From positions 48,298,001 to 48,362,000 of the forward strand of contig CM114272.1 of the NCBI GenBank assembly GCA_050084515.1: 64,000 bases of DNA, written 5' to 3'. Of the stretch, positions 1 to 11,632 are shown one piece after another. Numbering within the stretch: position 1 is the first letter of the stretch; each line of letters starts with the position of its first letter. The translations under genes and the position numbers were made by a program. Under the pieces are notes generated by a model that saw only the letters and a list, made by a program, of their open reading frames with translations, had not been told where the DNA came from and ran no database searches. The stretch comes from Blasia pusilla (Eukaryota > Marchantiophyta > Marchantiopsida > Blasiales).

Positions 1-836
1 GCTCAAATATGGTATGATTATAGTTAGATAGATCAAACTTCCAACCATGCGCCTCTACATATTAGAATCTGCAAGCATCTCTCCTTCATCCACTCTTAGT
101 TTCACGCTCTAGTCCAACGGTGTAGAGACTGGGTTACAAGCCGTCATACCATATTTTGAAAGCATATGAAGAGCATATTGCCGTTGTAGTAACCACATGC
201 TCTCTCCAACCTTGATAAACTCAATACCAAGGAAGTACTTGAGTTCTTCCAAGTCCTTCATATCAAATTCTGCTTGTAACTTAAGCTTGACTTGTTGAAC
301 CATTTCTTCAGTACTCCCAATAATCAAGCGATCGTCAACATACAACACGATAAGAAATATATGATCTTGTCCTCTCAAGACATATAACGAGGAGTCAGAA
401 TCACATACCCTAAAACCAAACTCTTGTAGGACGTATGTAATCTTGCCATACCAAGCTCTTGAAGCTTGTTTGAGCCCGTATAGAGCTTTCTTCAACCTGC
501 ATCCGCGAAATGGAAACTTGGGATGCTCGTATCCACGTGGTTGAGTCATATAAACCTCCTCGTATAGATCTCCATTCAAGAAGGCATTCTTGACATCCAT
601 GTGATGTAATCTCCACTTCTTACTTACTGCAACTGCAACCATTGTTCTCGTAGTCGCCATCTTTGCAAGAGGTTTAAATGTTTCCTCATAATCGATACCA
701 TATTGTTGTGCATAGCCCTTAGCCACCAATCTCGCTTTGTATGTGTTAATTGTACCATCTTGATTGCGCTTGATTTTTTAAACCCATTTGCAATCAATAG
801 CTTCCTTACCAGAGGGTATATCAACCAGCTCCCATG
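1..836 (-). pseudogene. Copia pol remnant A, reverse transcriptase part (decayed)
   Basis: This is the 3-prime part of the Copia pol gene whose 5-prime part lies at 7287-9953; the two are separated by the 837-7286 insertion. The minus-strand translation gives a typical Copia reverse transcriptase (RVT_2): a KARLVAKGYAQQ stretch, the AFLNGDLYEEVYM motif, LKKALYGLKQASRAWY and the catalytic YVDD motif near 329-345. It is dead. There is a stop in the conserved KWV.KIK segment (about 775-780), another directly after the STPLD motif near 110, and one in the later RRMVGSLIYL region. The element continues past the left edge, so RNase H and the second LTR are not seen. Family and orientation are certain; the number of lesions was read by eye. 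Confidence 0.92.
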
Positions 837-847
837 CTCACCCCATG

Positions 848-1318
848 ATCCTACCAAAAATGAAACACCTCCTTTGGGATTTACTATTTTTAAATCCATA
901 TGTGAGTGGTCATTGGGAGTTTTTTCTTTCCCCCTTGGTTCCTGGTGTTGGGATGCCCCTGTGGAAAAAGTTTCTTGATTTTTAGAACCCTTGGTGAGGG
1001 GAGGGGGGAGAGAATGGGATGTTAAGAAGGAGGAGGATGCCTTTGAGTATGTAGCTATCTTTTCATCAAACCATAATATGGTGATGAAACGTGGCACTAA
1101 ATTTTCTCTTAATTATTTGCATTACTTGAACGGTTCCGATATGCTATTTAGCTCCCCATTATCCTACCAAAAATGAAACATCTCCTTTGGGATCTATGAT
1201 TCTTAAATCCATGTAAAAGTGGTCATTTGGAGTTTTTTCTTTTCCCCTTTGTTCTAGGTGTTGGGATGCCCCTCAAGGAAATGTATCTTGATTTTTGGCA
1301 TACTTGGTGAGACTTGGT
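848..1318. repeat. Two diverged copies of a ~155-bp unit, 313 bp apart
   Basis: The segment starting CTACCAAAAATGAAACA at 851 reappears at 1164 and stays similar for about 150 bp (CTCCTTTGGGAT, AGTGGTCATT, GGTGTTGGGATGCCCCT). The copies flank unrelated sequence. Small ORFs here are not conserved between the copies and look non-coding. Confidence 0.8.
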
Positions 1319-3070
1319 GATGAAGAGGAGGGCCAACAAAATGGATATGCAAGAGGAATAAAGGCAAAACACAAGTAATCTTCCAAGAGTTAGTTGAATT
1401 TTGGTGTTTGCAATCTAGTATCTTGACTTCCCACCGTTGGATGGAGCTGAAACATAAGGACTATGGAGATGAGACGGCCCTTTTACTTTTGGACGGTGTG
1501 GATTTTCCATATCCTACTCCATGCTGAATTTATAATTAGTAAACCGAGTTAAGGGTTTTTTTATTTTTTATTCCCTGGCCGGGCATTGATTTCAAGATTT
1601 TATTTTTCCATTGGTATAGTAACACATAAGTACATATTGTGACAAATTCTCATGATTTATAGACATGGTGATGAAGAGGAGGGCCAAGCAAATAGAGATG
1701 TAAGACAAAGAAAGGCAAAACACGAATAATGATCCAAGTGTTAGTTCAATTTTGATGATTGCACTCTAGCATCTTGACTTTCCACCGTTGGATGGAGCTG
1801 AAATATAAGGAATATGGACATGAGAAGGCCCTTTTACTTTTGACTTGTGGATTTTCCATATCCTAATCCTTGCTCAATTTAAAATTGGGAAACCTTATTT
1901 ACGGTTTATGATTTTTTATTCCCTATTTGGGTGTCCATTTGGAGATTTTATTTTTCCATTGGTATAGTAGCACATAAGTTCATCTTGTGACAAATTTTCA
2001 TGATTTACAGACACGATGATAAAGAGGAGGGCCAAGCAAATGGAGATGAAAGACGAAGAAAGGCAAAACACGAATAATGATCCAAGCGTTAGTTCAATTT
2101 TAATGTTTGCACTCTAGTATCTTGACTTCCCACCGTTGGATGGAGTTGAAACGTAAGAACTATGGAGATGAAAAGGCGTTGTTAATTTTGGACGGTATGG
2201 ATTTTCCATATCCTACTTCATGCTCAATTAAAAAGTGGGAAACCTTGTTGAAGGTTTATGATTTTTAATTCCCAGGCTGGGGGTTCATTTGGAGATTTTA
2301 TTTTTCCATTGGTATAGTTACACATATGTTTATCTCGTGACAAAGTTTGAAGATTTATGGACCTGATGATGAAGAGGGGTGCCAACAAAATGGATATGAA
2401 AGAGGAATAAAGGCAAAACATCAATAATGTCCCATGAGCTAGTTAAATTTTGATGTTTGTATTCTAGCATCTTGACTTCCCACCGTTGGATGGAGCTGAA
2501 ATATGAGGAATATGGACATGAGAAGGCCCTTTTACGTTTGGACCGTGCGGATTTTCCATATCATACTCTCTGCTCAATTTAAAAATGGGAAATCTTGTTT
2601 AGGGTTTATGATTTTTTATTCCCTATTTGGGTGTCCATTTGGAGATTTTATTTCCCCATTGGTATAGTAGCACATAAGTTCATCTTGTGACAAAGTTTCA
2701 TGATTTATAGACACGATGGTGAAGACGAGGGCCAAGCAAATGCAGATGAAAGACGAAGAAAGGCAAAACACAAATAATGATCCAAGTGTTAGTTCAATTT
2801 TGATGTTTGCACTCTAGCATCTTGACTTTCCACCGTTGGATGGAGCTGAAATATAAGGACTATGGAGATGAAAAGGCGTTGTTAATTTTGGACGGTGTGG
2901 ATTTTCCATATCCTACTCCATGCTCAATTTAAAATTGGGAAATCGTATTTAGGGTTTATGATTTTTAATTTCCTAGTTGGGAGTCGATTTGAAGATTTTC
3001 ATTTTCCATTGATATCGTGACATTGAAGTTCATTTGGGCTCAAAGTTTCAGGATTAACAGACTTGGTGGT
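1310..3070. repeat. Tandem array, five units of ~350 bp
   Basis: The landmark CACCGTTGGATGGAG occurs at 1432, 1783, 2131, 2481 and 2831, giving spacings of 351, 348, 350 and 350 bp. Each unit also carries GAAGAGGAGGGCCAA, AAAGGCAAAACAC, GGATTTTCCATATCCTAC and a TTCCATTGGTATAGT segment. Units differ by scattered substitutions. No unit has an ORF conserved between copies. The array lies inside the 837-7286 insertion. Regular length and lack of coding content suggest a satellite-like amplification inside a DNA transposon. Confidence 0.9.
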
Positions 3071-3417
3071 GGATGAATGGATTGCGTGGAGGGCTTGAAA
3101 CGAAGAAAGAAAGATGGTTGGGTTTAGCACGCTGATTGGAAGATTCTACAATTGATTTGGCTTTAGTAGTGAAGAAACCCATCATATTGGAAGAATGTTC
3201 AAGATCACCAATGTATTATGGCTCCAAAATACCCGTGTAAGTAGGCTTGTTATATTCATAAATGAATTGTGTGCATTGTAAATGATATGGCATGAGAGAG
3301 AATGCTAATGGACATCCACGTGGCATGCAAGGAAAAATGCTTAGTGTCCCTCTCGTTCTTTCCTCCTGAGTAAGGTGTGTTTGGCGGAAGAGAGGGACAT
3401 TAGGAGTTTCTGCACGA
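3071..3417. other. Non-coding spacer inside the insertion
   Basis: Unique-looking sequence between the 350-bp array and the minisatellite. No convincing coding region, RNA gene or terminus was seen. Confidence 0.6.
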
Positions 3418-3620
3418 GTGGGAAGTTCAAATTCGAAGATTAGGGGATTGGGGAGGTTTGAGGTGGGTGTTTCGTTAGGAGTGGGAAGTTCAAAGATTAG
3501 GGGATTGGGGAGGTCCGAGGTAGGTGTTTCGACGAGAGTGGGAAGTTCGGAGATTGGGAAGGTCTAGGGTTGATGTTTCGGAAGGAGTGAGAATTGTGGA
3601 GATTAGGGATGTCCGAGGTC
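3418..3620. repeat. Degenerate minisatellite, four units of 63, 57 and 49+ bp
   Basis: Units begin GTGGGAAGTTC or a variant at 3418, 3481, 3538 and 3587, followed by AGATTAGGGGATTGGGGAGG and a GGTGTTTCG segment. Spacing falls from 63 to 57 to 49 bp as internal pieces are lost. Confidence 0.8.
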
Positions 3621-3697
3621 GATCTGTCTGATCCTTTCACTCTTTCCTGAAGACTCTGCCAATTGAAGATTGTTCAATCTTCTTGGCCGTGGTTAAT

Positions 3698-5540
<1,843 letters not shown>

Positions 5541-5543
5541 GTT

Positions 5544-6025
5544 ATGGAATTCGTTATTGAGGCAAGATGTCATGGTTTTGGATGTGTTTGGAATGTTTTA
5601 GTTCACAGTTTGCGGGAATTCACTTCCAATCCCCTTAGAATGGATTTGAACCACCCAGTTAGAGTAAAGGCACACGATTCCAAGTTGTGGCAGCATGAAA
5701 GCACACGAGCTAGTGTACTGGGTTGTAAAAGATTGCGGTGTCCGTGCAATGACTGTAAGGATGGGTCTACGTTTTCACCAAGCCAAAGTTGAGTAGGATG
5801 GTGCTTGGGTCAAGAGTTATATCAGGTTTTGGTGGAAGAGACAAGTTCCATGCCAAAGACATCCCCTTAGGCGTGGTGAGGGTTGATCTAAACGAAGTGT
5901 TCGAACCAGAACATGCTTTGTGGATGCCGAATTTGATAGATGAACCTGCACAAGAAACATTTGGTGATGCTCTTGGCTCAAGCATGCTTTGGCCTGAGAT
6001 GCATATGAGAAAGGTGGTTCAGTAG
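5544..6025 (+). pseudogene. Transposase-associated-like fragments (two frames)
   Basis: Two short plus-strand reading frames follow each other. The first (5544-5792) ends in a Cys-rich LRCPCNDCKD motif, resembling the CPC..C segment of the plant transposase-associated domain found near the start of En/Spm (CACTA) proteins. The second (5789-6025, shifted frame) contains a stretch ending ALGSSMLWPEMHMRKV, similar in shape to the A.G....WP segment late in many plant CACTA proteins. Neither is long enough to be an intact protein, and the shift could be a frameshift or a lost intron. Assignment rests on short motifs only; it fits the CACTA-type terminus at 7286 but is weak alone. Confidence 0.35.
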
Positions 6026-6500
6026 AGTAGTCTTTTCTTTTGGCACCCAACTATCTAAGGTGCAATAACTTTTTTTCATGGATGATATGATCTCTCTTGC
6101 TATTTCAAGATGAGATCATAAACCCTACTATATTTGATCTTCATTTTTTTATCTATTTAGATTCTAACCCCATGTAATAGTGATTCATTTTGTAATTTGG
6201 TGTATGGAAGCTACTCTTTGGTGACATTCCATTCCTCAAAATCTGTTTTCAAGAGTATGTTTTCATTATTTGCTTGGTTAATTGCTTGCATATGTTTTGT
6301 TTGTAGCAAGACATTCTTATTACATCTCTTTCTAAACTCAGAGAAAAAATATATTTAGTTTCTTGATTACTTCAAGATGCCACTACTTAATGTAACAACA
6401 TAGTGCTCATGCGCTACTTCCATATAGTTCAGTTGACATGTTTCTGGATATATGATGTTGTTTTGTTATTTGCGCTTTTTTCAAAATTATATTATGTGCT
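6026..6500. other. AT-rich non-coding stretch
   Basis: No coding region, RNA gene or strong repeat was seen in this interval. Confidence 0.6.
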
Positions 6501-6502
6501 AA

Positions 6503-6524
6503 GGTGAACGCTTAAGTGTTCACC
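6503..6524. repeat. 22-bp near-perfect palindrome
   Basis: Halves GGTGAACGCTT and AAGTGTTCACC are complementary except at one position. It sits at the inner edge of the subterminal-repeat region of the insertion. Confidence 0.8.
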
Positions 6525-6639
6525 ATATAAATATAAAATAGGATTTCAATAATTCAAATCCATTAATTCTTGCACCCTTCAAAAGGCATAATATACATTC
6601 CAAAGTATCCAAAATTTATTTTCCCACTAGTCATATCGA

Positions 6640-7286
6640 TCTAACTAGCACAATACGATTCAAAAACTCAAGTAGTAAGCTTCAAGTTCTCTCTAGTCAT
6701 AATTGTATGACTCATGCAGTTCCGTTGCAATGACTACATAATTTCTGCAACTCACATAGTCATATCTTTGTGACTAAACCAGTTGTGTCCGCTTCTATAG
6801 TAGTCATGTAACTCTACTCTTCTAGTCATAGTACATGACTACATGAGTTACCAACTATAACTGAATGGAGTATACTTTGGTGCATTTTGATAGGAACCAA
6901 CCATGACTAAAGGAGTCGTTGGTGGTAACTAGAAAAATATACACATATGACTAGATGAGTGGTACTCAACTACACATCATCATTGACATGTTACAACAAT
7001 AGTCCATGTCATCAGTGACACATCATACTAAATAGTCCATGTCACTGATGATGTGTCATTATTCCACGTCATCTAAGTGACGTGTCAGTCATGGCCTCAT
7101 GACTACACCCTCGAGTCATATACCAACCTCCACCTAAGCTGACCATCCTAGTTAGCCTAGTTGCCAAACAAATAGACTTGGCTTTTGTGTCTAAAGAAGT
7201 CGTCAGTCATTGTTAGTCGTGGTATCTAAAATATAATTCATATGAGTCATATAACTCAGTCATAAAACCAGGGATTTCTTCTAGTG
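6640..7286. repeat. Subterminal-repeat region of CACTA-like element
   Basis: Dense short motifs AGTCAT, ATGACT, GACTACAT and CACGTCA occur in both orientations up to the terminus. Clear pairs are 7009-7020 with 7040-7051 (12 bp, 19-nt loop) and CACGTCA at 7065-7071 with TGACGTG at 7078-7084. Such arrays are typical transposase-binding regions in CACTA elements (family knowledge). No gene is present. Confidence 0.6.
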
Positions 7287-7655
7287 ATGTTTGTTAATGT
7301 CTTAATGTAGCAAGCTCTTCCTCCATAGCTTCAATCCATTCGACTTTACTCGCAGCTTCTTCAAAACAACTCGGCTCCTGCTTTTGAAGGGTAGTCATCA
7401 TATATGCATGATGTATCGCAAGGAAACCTTCATTTATGAATCTATGAAATGGATGTATAACTCTACTTGATCTACGAAGTTGTGGTTCAGAGGTAGATGC
7501 CTCTGACACCTAACTCGAGCTCTGACTAGTGTCAACAGACTGAATATGTACTCTTCCCATCCATGGACTCATAGATTTAACTGATGAATCTAGGACCTCT
7601 TCTAATCTTGCACTAGTACTTGAGGAAGTTGGAGACAATGTCTATTGGCTTACAG
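7287..7655 (-). pseudogene. Copia A pol remnant, integrase-RT linker (decayed)
   Basis: Minus-strand translation of 7294-7509 contains LRRSSRVIHPFHRFINEGFL and the VEWIEAMEEELATLR segment that leads into Copia reverse transcriptase. It ends exactly at the insertion junction; the next conserved residues are found at 836 and below. The stretch 7510-7655 is the low-conservation linker and contains a stop. Confidence 0.85.
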
Positions 7656-8579
7656 TCATATTCTCCCTCCCAACAGAGCATACCATGACTTTAGCTCATC
7701 AAAAACAACATCCCGACTCATAATCAGCTGCCTAGAGGATGGAATGTAGCACTTATACCCCTTAGTTCCATCAGCATTGCCAATGACGATACATCTTTCA
7801 GACTTAGGGTATAATTTCTGACGTCTCTCAGAAGGAACATGAGAATAACAACTACAGCCAAATACTTTCAAGAAGGAAAAATCAGGTTTACTTCCTGTGA
7901 AGACTTCGAATGGAGTTTTATCATGAACTCTTGATGTTGGAGTTCGGTTGATTAAGAAGACTGCACATGCTACGGCCTCTGCCCAATACACCTCAAGCAT
8001 GTTCTTCTCATTCAGCATAGCTCGTGCTGCTTCAGCAATATGTCGATTCTTCCTCTCAGCCACTCCATTTTGTTGTGGAGTGAAACGACAAGTCATTTGA
8101 CGTTGGATGTCATTCTGACGTAAATAGTCATCAAACTCTGTTGAAAGATACTCTCCTCCTCCATCACAACGCAATTTCAAAATGTGTTGTCTAGTCTGCT
8201 TCTCTACTAGAACTCAAAATGTTTGGAACATTGAGAATATCTCTAACTTGGCTTTCAAAAAGTATACCCATATATACATAGAGAAGTCATCAATAAATGA
8301 AACAAAACACTGGCAACCACTAAGGCTATGTTGTGATGTTGTCCACACATCACTATGGATCAACTCCAATATCTTGGATGCTCTTCTACGTTGCTTTGGA
8401 AAAGGAAATCTAGCTTATTTTCCAAATTGGCAAGCAAGACGTACCTCTAACGTAGTAGGACTCGCTAATTTAGGAAGTCCTCTTACTATATTCGATGATG
8501 AAAGACTCATTAATCTTTGAAGATTCATATGTCCAATTCTTTTATGCCACACATTTAGATTTGTGACTTGTTGGCCGGT
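7656..8579 (-). pseudogene. Copia A integrase (decayed)
   Basis: Read on the minus strand: a GAG-pre-integrase segment (NVWHKRIGHMNLQRL, about 8500-8560), then the integrase core with its catalytic acidic residues, Asp in IHSDVW (~8341-8362), Asp in FIDDFS (~8281-8303) and Glu in GGGEYLS (~8141-8165), and the downstream FTPQQNGVAERKNRHI and PSERRQKLYPKSERC segments. In-frame stops occur near 8574, 8420 and 8210, so no functional integrase can be made. The open segment 7656-8180 is the longest intact piece. The small plus-strand ORF at 8182-8520 is its antisense shadow. Confidence 0.92.
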
Positions 8580-8954
8580 TCAACCATATATTGTTGTTTG
8601 AATCTCTGGCATAGAAACATCTAATTTGAACATTCTTCCAAATCTAGTTCCTTTGGCTATCGTAGTCTGGTCATCCATTGTTTCAATGAAATAACCATCT
8701 ACGTTAAACTTCACTTGATAACCATGTTCTACTAGCGGTCCTACAGAGATCAGATTTCTTGCAATGGTAGGAACATAAAGAACATTTTTAAGAGCACAAA
8801 GACCATATGATATTATTGGAACTTTATCGGTATGTGTGATATGATGTTTAGTGTCATCTCCTGTGAGTACAATTGCATGATCTTTCATCGGCTCCAAACT
8901 ACTGAACCATTTAGCTCGTGAGGTCATGTGATTTGATGCACTAGAGTCAATGTA
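8580..8954 (-). pseudogene. Copia A protease region (decayed)
   Basis: The aspartic protease motif is present in altered form: YIDSSASNHM in place of the usual D-S-G-A-S-N-H, preceded by a stop where Trp is expected (about 8955). It is followed by the LKNVLYVPTIARNLISVG segment typical of Copia proteases. The Gly to Ser change at the catalytic motif and the stops at both ends indicate loss of function. Confidence 0.88.
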
Positions 8955-9953
8955 TCAATCTGTTGACGAGTCTTTCTTGACCATTGCTCCAATATGATGA
9001 GTCATGACCAAGAGATGCTCCGTTTGTGAATGTTTTTGTTCTTGGTACTGCTCTTGGTGTTGTTGCTCCACATAGTTTTGTTGCTGTAAGGCTCTTGTTC
9101 TCATATCTGCCTTCTTCTTGAAGTAAAAATTTGCATAATGACGCTTTATCCCACAGTAATTGCAAGATCCAAGGTGCTGCTGACCTCGACCCCAACGGTT
9201 TCCACCATCACCACCTTGTAATTGTGTCTGGTACTCGTTTGTAGTTGATTGAGTGCCTCTTCCTCCATATGCTTGATATCCACCACGACCACAAAGATTT
9301 CTGCCACAATCCCTGCCTCTGTTTGATCCATAACCTGCAAATAGCGTACTCTCTTGCAGACTAGACGAGCTACTGCTACCTACTAGGCGCATCTCTTCAC
9401 TGATCAATAGAGGAACTAACTCTTGAAAGGTTGGATACTTCTCTCTCATAGAGATAGAGATCTCAAAGGACTTGTAATCATTTGGAAGGCCTTGAAGAGT
9501 GAATAAAATCAGATCATGATCTTCTAATATCACTCCAATATTATTCAACTGATCAACAATATGTCTAATACTCAAAATATAATTATTGATGCTCTGCAAT
9601 CCTTTCCTCACTTCGTTCGATTGATGTTTTAATTGAATATTTCTGGCCTTTGTAGATATCTGGAACAACTTTTCCAATGCATCCCAGACCTCCTCCGGAA
9701 TATCAACATCTTGGATGTGACCTATCATTGGCAAACTGATCGTTATTGAAATGTAGTGGATTACTTGTCTTGCGTATTTGTTCCATGCGCGAACATTCAA
9801 GTCTGTTGAGTCACCTTCTGGCTTGGCCTCATCACCTGTAAAAAGCTCCCATAGTTCTTGACCCATGAGAAATTTTTTCATGCGAAACTTCCAAACATTG
9901 TAATTCTTCTTGTCTAGCTTCTCGCCTGTGATTGTTGTTGAGGAATACTCCAT
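8955..9953 (-). pseudogene. Copia A gag (UBN2 type), damaged zinc knuckle
   Basis: The nucleocapsid/capsid gene of the element. The ATG at 9953 begins MEYSSTTITGEKLDKKNY, the conserved start of plant Copia gag, with WKFRMKKFLMGQELWELF following. The UBN2 domain covers roughly residues 10-190; a Gly/Arg-rich stretch (about 210-260) precedes a CCHC knuckle reading CNYCGIKRHYANFY, in which the last Cys is replaced by Tyr. The frame ends in TGA at 8955 where Trp is expected before the protease. An in-frame GTG upstream is not used as the start because ATG fits the family. It is the best-preserved part of the element. Confidence 0.9.
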
Positions 9954-10457
9954 GATAAACGATTTCACTCACAAAAATGTAATTTCAGGTTTTCTACTGC
10001 TCCAATTGAAGCATGGACCACTCCTACACAGAAATTGACCTGAAATTTGCTTAAATTGATCAAGTGTATGAAAGAACTAGTCCAAATTTGCATGTAGAAA
10101 GCAAACTGCATAACTTTTCTTCACTAGTTGCACTTTCCTATACTAAAATTACTATTGCAGAAGCTCAGAGTGTCATAATCGAGCGATTTTGGGTGCGTGG
10201 GAAACCTCTCGACAAGCTCTACAAGATGGATAAAACTAGCCTTTAGCATCGTTCTAGCCGTAGCGGACTTAGATGGCTGAATCGACCGGGAAAGCCCTAA
10301 AAAATGCCTCCAAAGTTTTATCACCGTCAAAGCTCCACCTGAAATCTGCACCCACTGAGCTTTGAATAAAAGTTCCTTCTCCCAAACTGAAATTTTGCCT
10401 TCTGTTGCCTCTCTTATCTCTTCAAACACCAAGAATTTCAAGTGATGTTCTCCTCTA
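9954..10457 (-). other. 5-prime leader of Copia A
   Basis: Untranslated region between the primer-binding site and gag. The ORFs crossing it overlap the LTR and leader and are not proteins. Confidence 0.75.
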
Positions 10458-10469
10458 GCTCTGATATCA
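10458..10469 (-). other. Copia A primer-binding site
   Basis: On the minus strand it reads TGATATCAGAGC, one substitution from TGGTATCAGAGC, the complement of the initiator tRNA-Met 3-prime end used by most plant Copia elements. It directly adjoins the LTR. Confidence 0.85.
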
Positions 10470-10780
10470 TGTGGAAAACTACTAAACAAGCATAATTGGT
10501 GGATAACGACTCTCACACACACATACACCACCATGCAAAACGAAATTTGCAATGAGAGAATGAGTGGAGGCTCGTCCTCTTCTCAATTATATAGGGTATG
10601 TACAAGCAACCCTAACCCTATCCTTAACCATAGTCTTGAGTTAGACTAATTGTGATTAACTAACCCTAGTTAAGATAATCGTGCTTAACTAACTAACCAA
10701 GATTAAGCTTCCCTACTTTGTGAGAGTACCAACTGTAGCAGTTCAGGTGTCTCATGAGCTTGACTGTAACTCAATCTTCA
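10470..10780 (-). repeat. Copia A 5-prime LTR (311 bp)
   Basis: Plus-strand boundaries are TGTGGAAAAC and CAATCTTCA, giving TG...CA ends. A TATA box reads CCTATATAATTG on the minus strand near 10583-10598. A related copy at 42847-43160 confirms both edges. ATACT at 10781-10785 would be the target duplication, but its partner lies off-window. Confidence 0.85.
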
Positions 10781-11632
10781 ATACTTATGACTTCACAATG
10801 TTTACCAAGGTCGGGTTTTTGTACGTTGGGACAGAATAAGTATGGTACTTATGATTTCTGAGTGTTTATCGAGGCCATCTTTTAGTACATACTTACAGGT
10901 ACTTATAGGTATTTGTCCAATAGGGGTACTTTGTGGCATATCTTCAAATTCCATGGGAAGAAGACTTGAAATTTTTACTCCATGGGGTCCATATTATGTT
11001 TCAACGTATGTCAGACTGAGTACTTATGTCCAACAAAGAATGTACCGAGTCCTTAAGTTGATGTTGATTTTGAGTTCCTCCTTCAGCAATTTGAATGGTT
11101 ATGGTGCCTGGTTATAAACTTCAACAATATGCAGTTTGGACCAGAGGTGAAAATCCTACAATGTTTACTCTACGACGTCAATGCTTTTGTCCACCAAAGA
11201 TTGAACATTTTCCATCATTGGGGATCCTCCTTGGACAATTTGCCTTGTATGGTGGTTGGTTATGTACTTCAGCAGTATCTAGTTTATACTTTTGACTCAG
11301 ATCCCGAATAACTTTTATCTACTTCAATACTTCTATCCACTAGAAGTACAACATTCTCCTTGAGTATGCAATCCAATATTACAGTGGCATCATAGGGTTG
11401 TTCCAATTTTTTGCTTTGGCTTGGAAAGTGATTGGGGATTGGCATTCCCTTTATCTTGTTTTTTTATTAATATGTTATGATTATTAGTGGGGTTTAAGTC
11501 CCCAAATATTACACCGGCTTGGACTAATCTCAGTCATCTCCTTGAATGTAGCTTAGAGCCATTCTGAATGTTCTACGCATACTCTGAATTTTTTGCACCC
11601 ATTGAGTTGGGGATGATATTTCAATCGCATGA
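10781..11632. other. Non-coding spacer with TACTTATG-rich phrases
   Basis: Contains recurring short phrases (TACTTATG, GTTTATC/ACC-AGG, ACTTCAACAAT/CAGCAGT) suggesting decayed internal repeats. No convincing gene. It may be the 5-prime non-coding part of the Mutator-like element that follows; no terminal inverted repeat was identified. Confidence 0.5.

Noticed and set aside
8182-8520. 112-codon plus-strand ORF
   Set aside because: It is the antisense of the Copia A pre-integrase and integrase coding sequence, whose minus-strand motifs are clear.
10124-10552. 142-codon minus-strand ORF
   Set aside because: It spans the LTR edge, primer-binding site and leader of Copia A; the related frame in the solo LTR at 42784-43011 shows it is LTR sequence.
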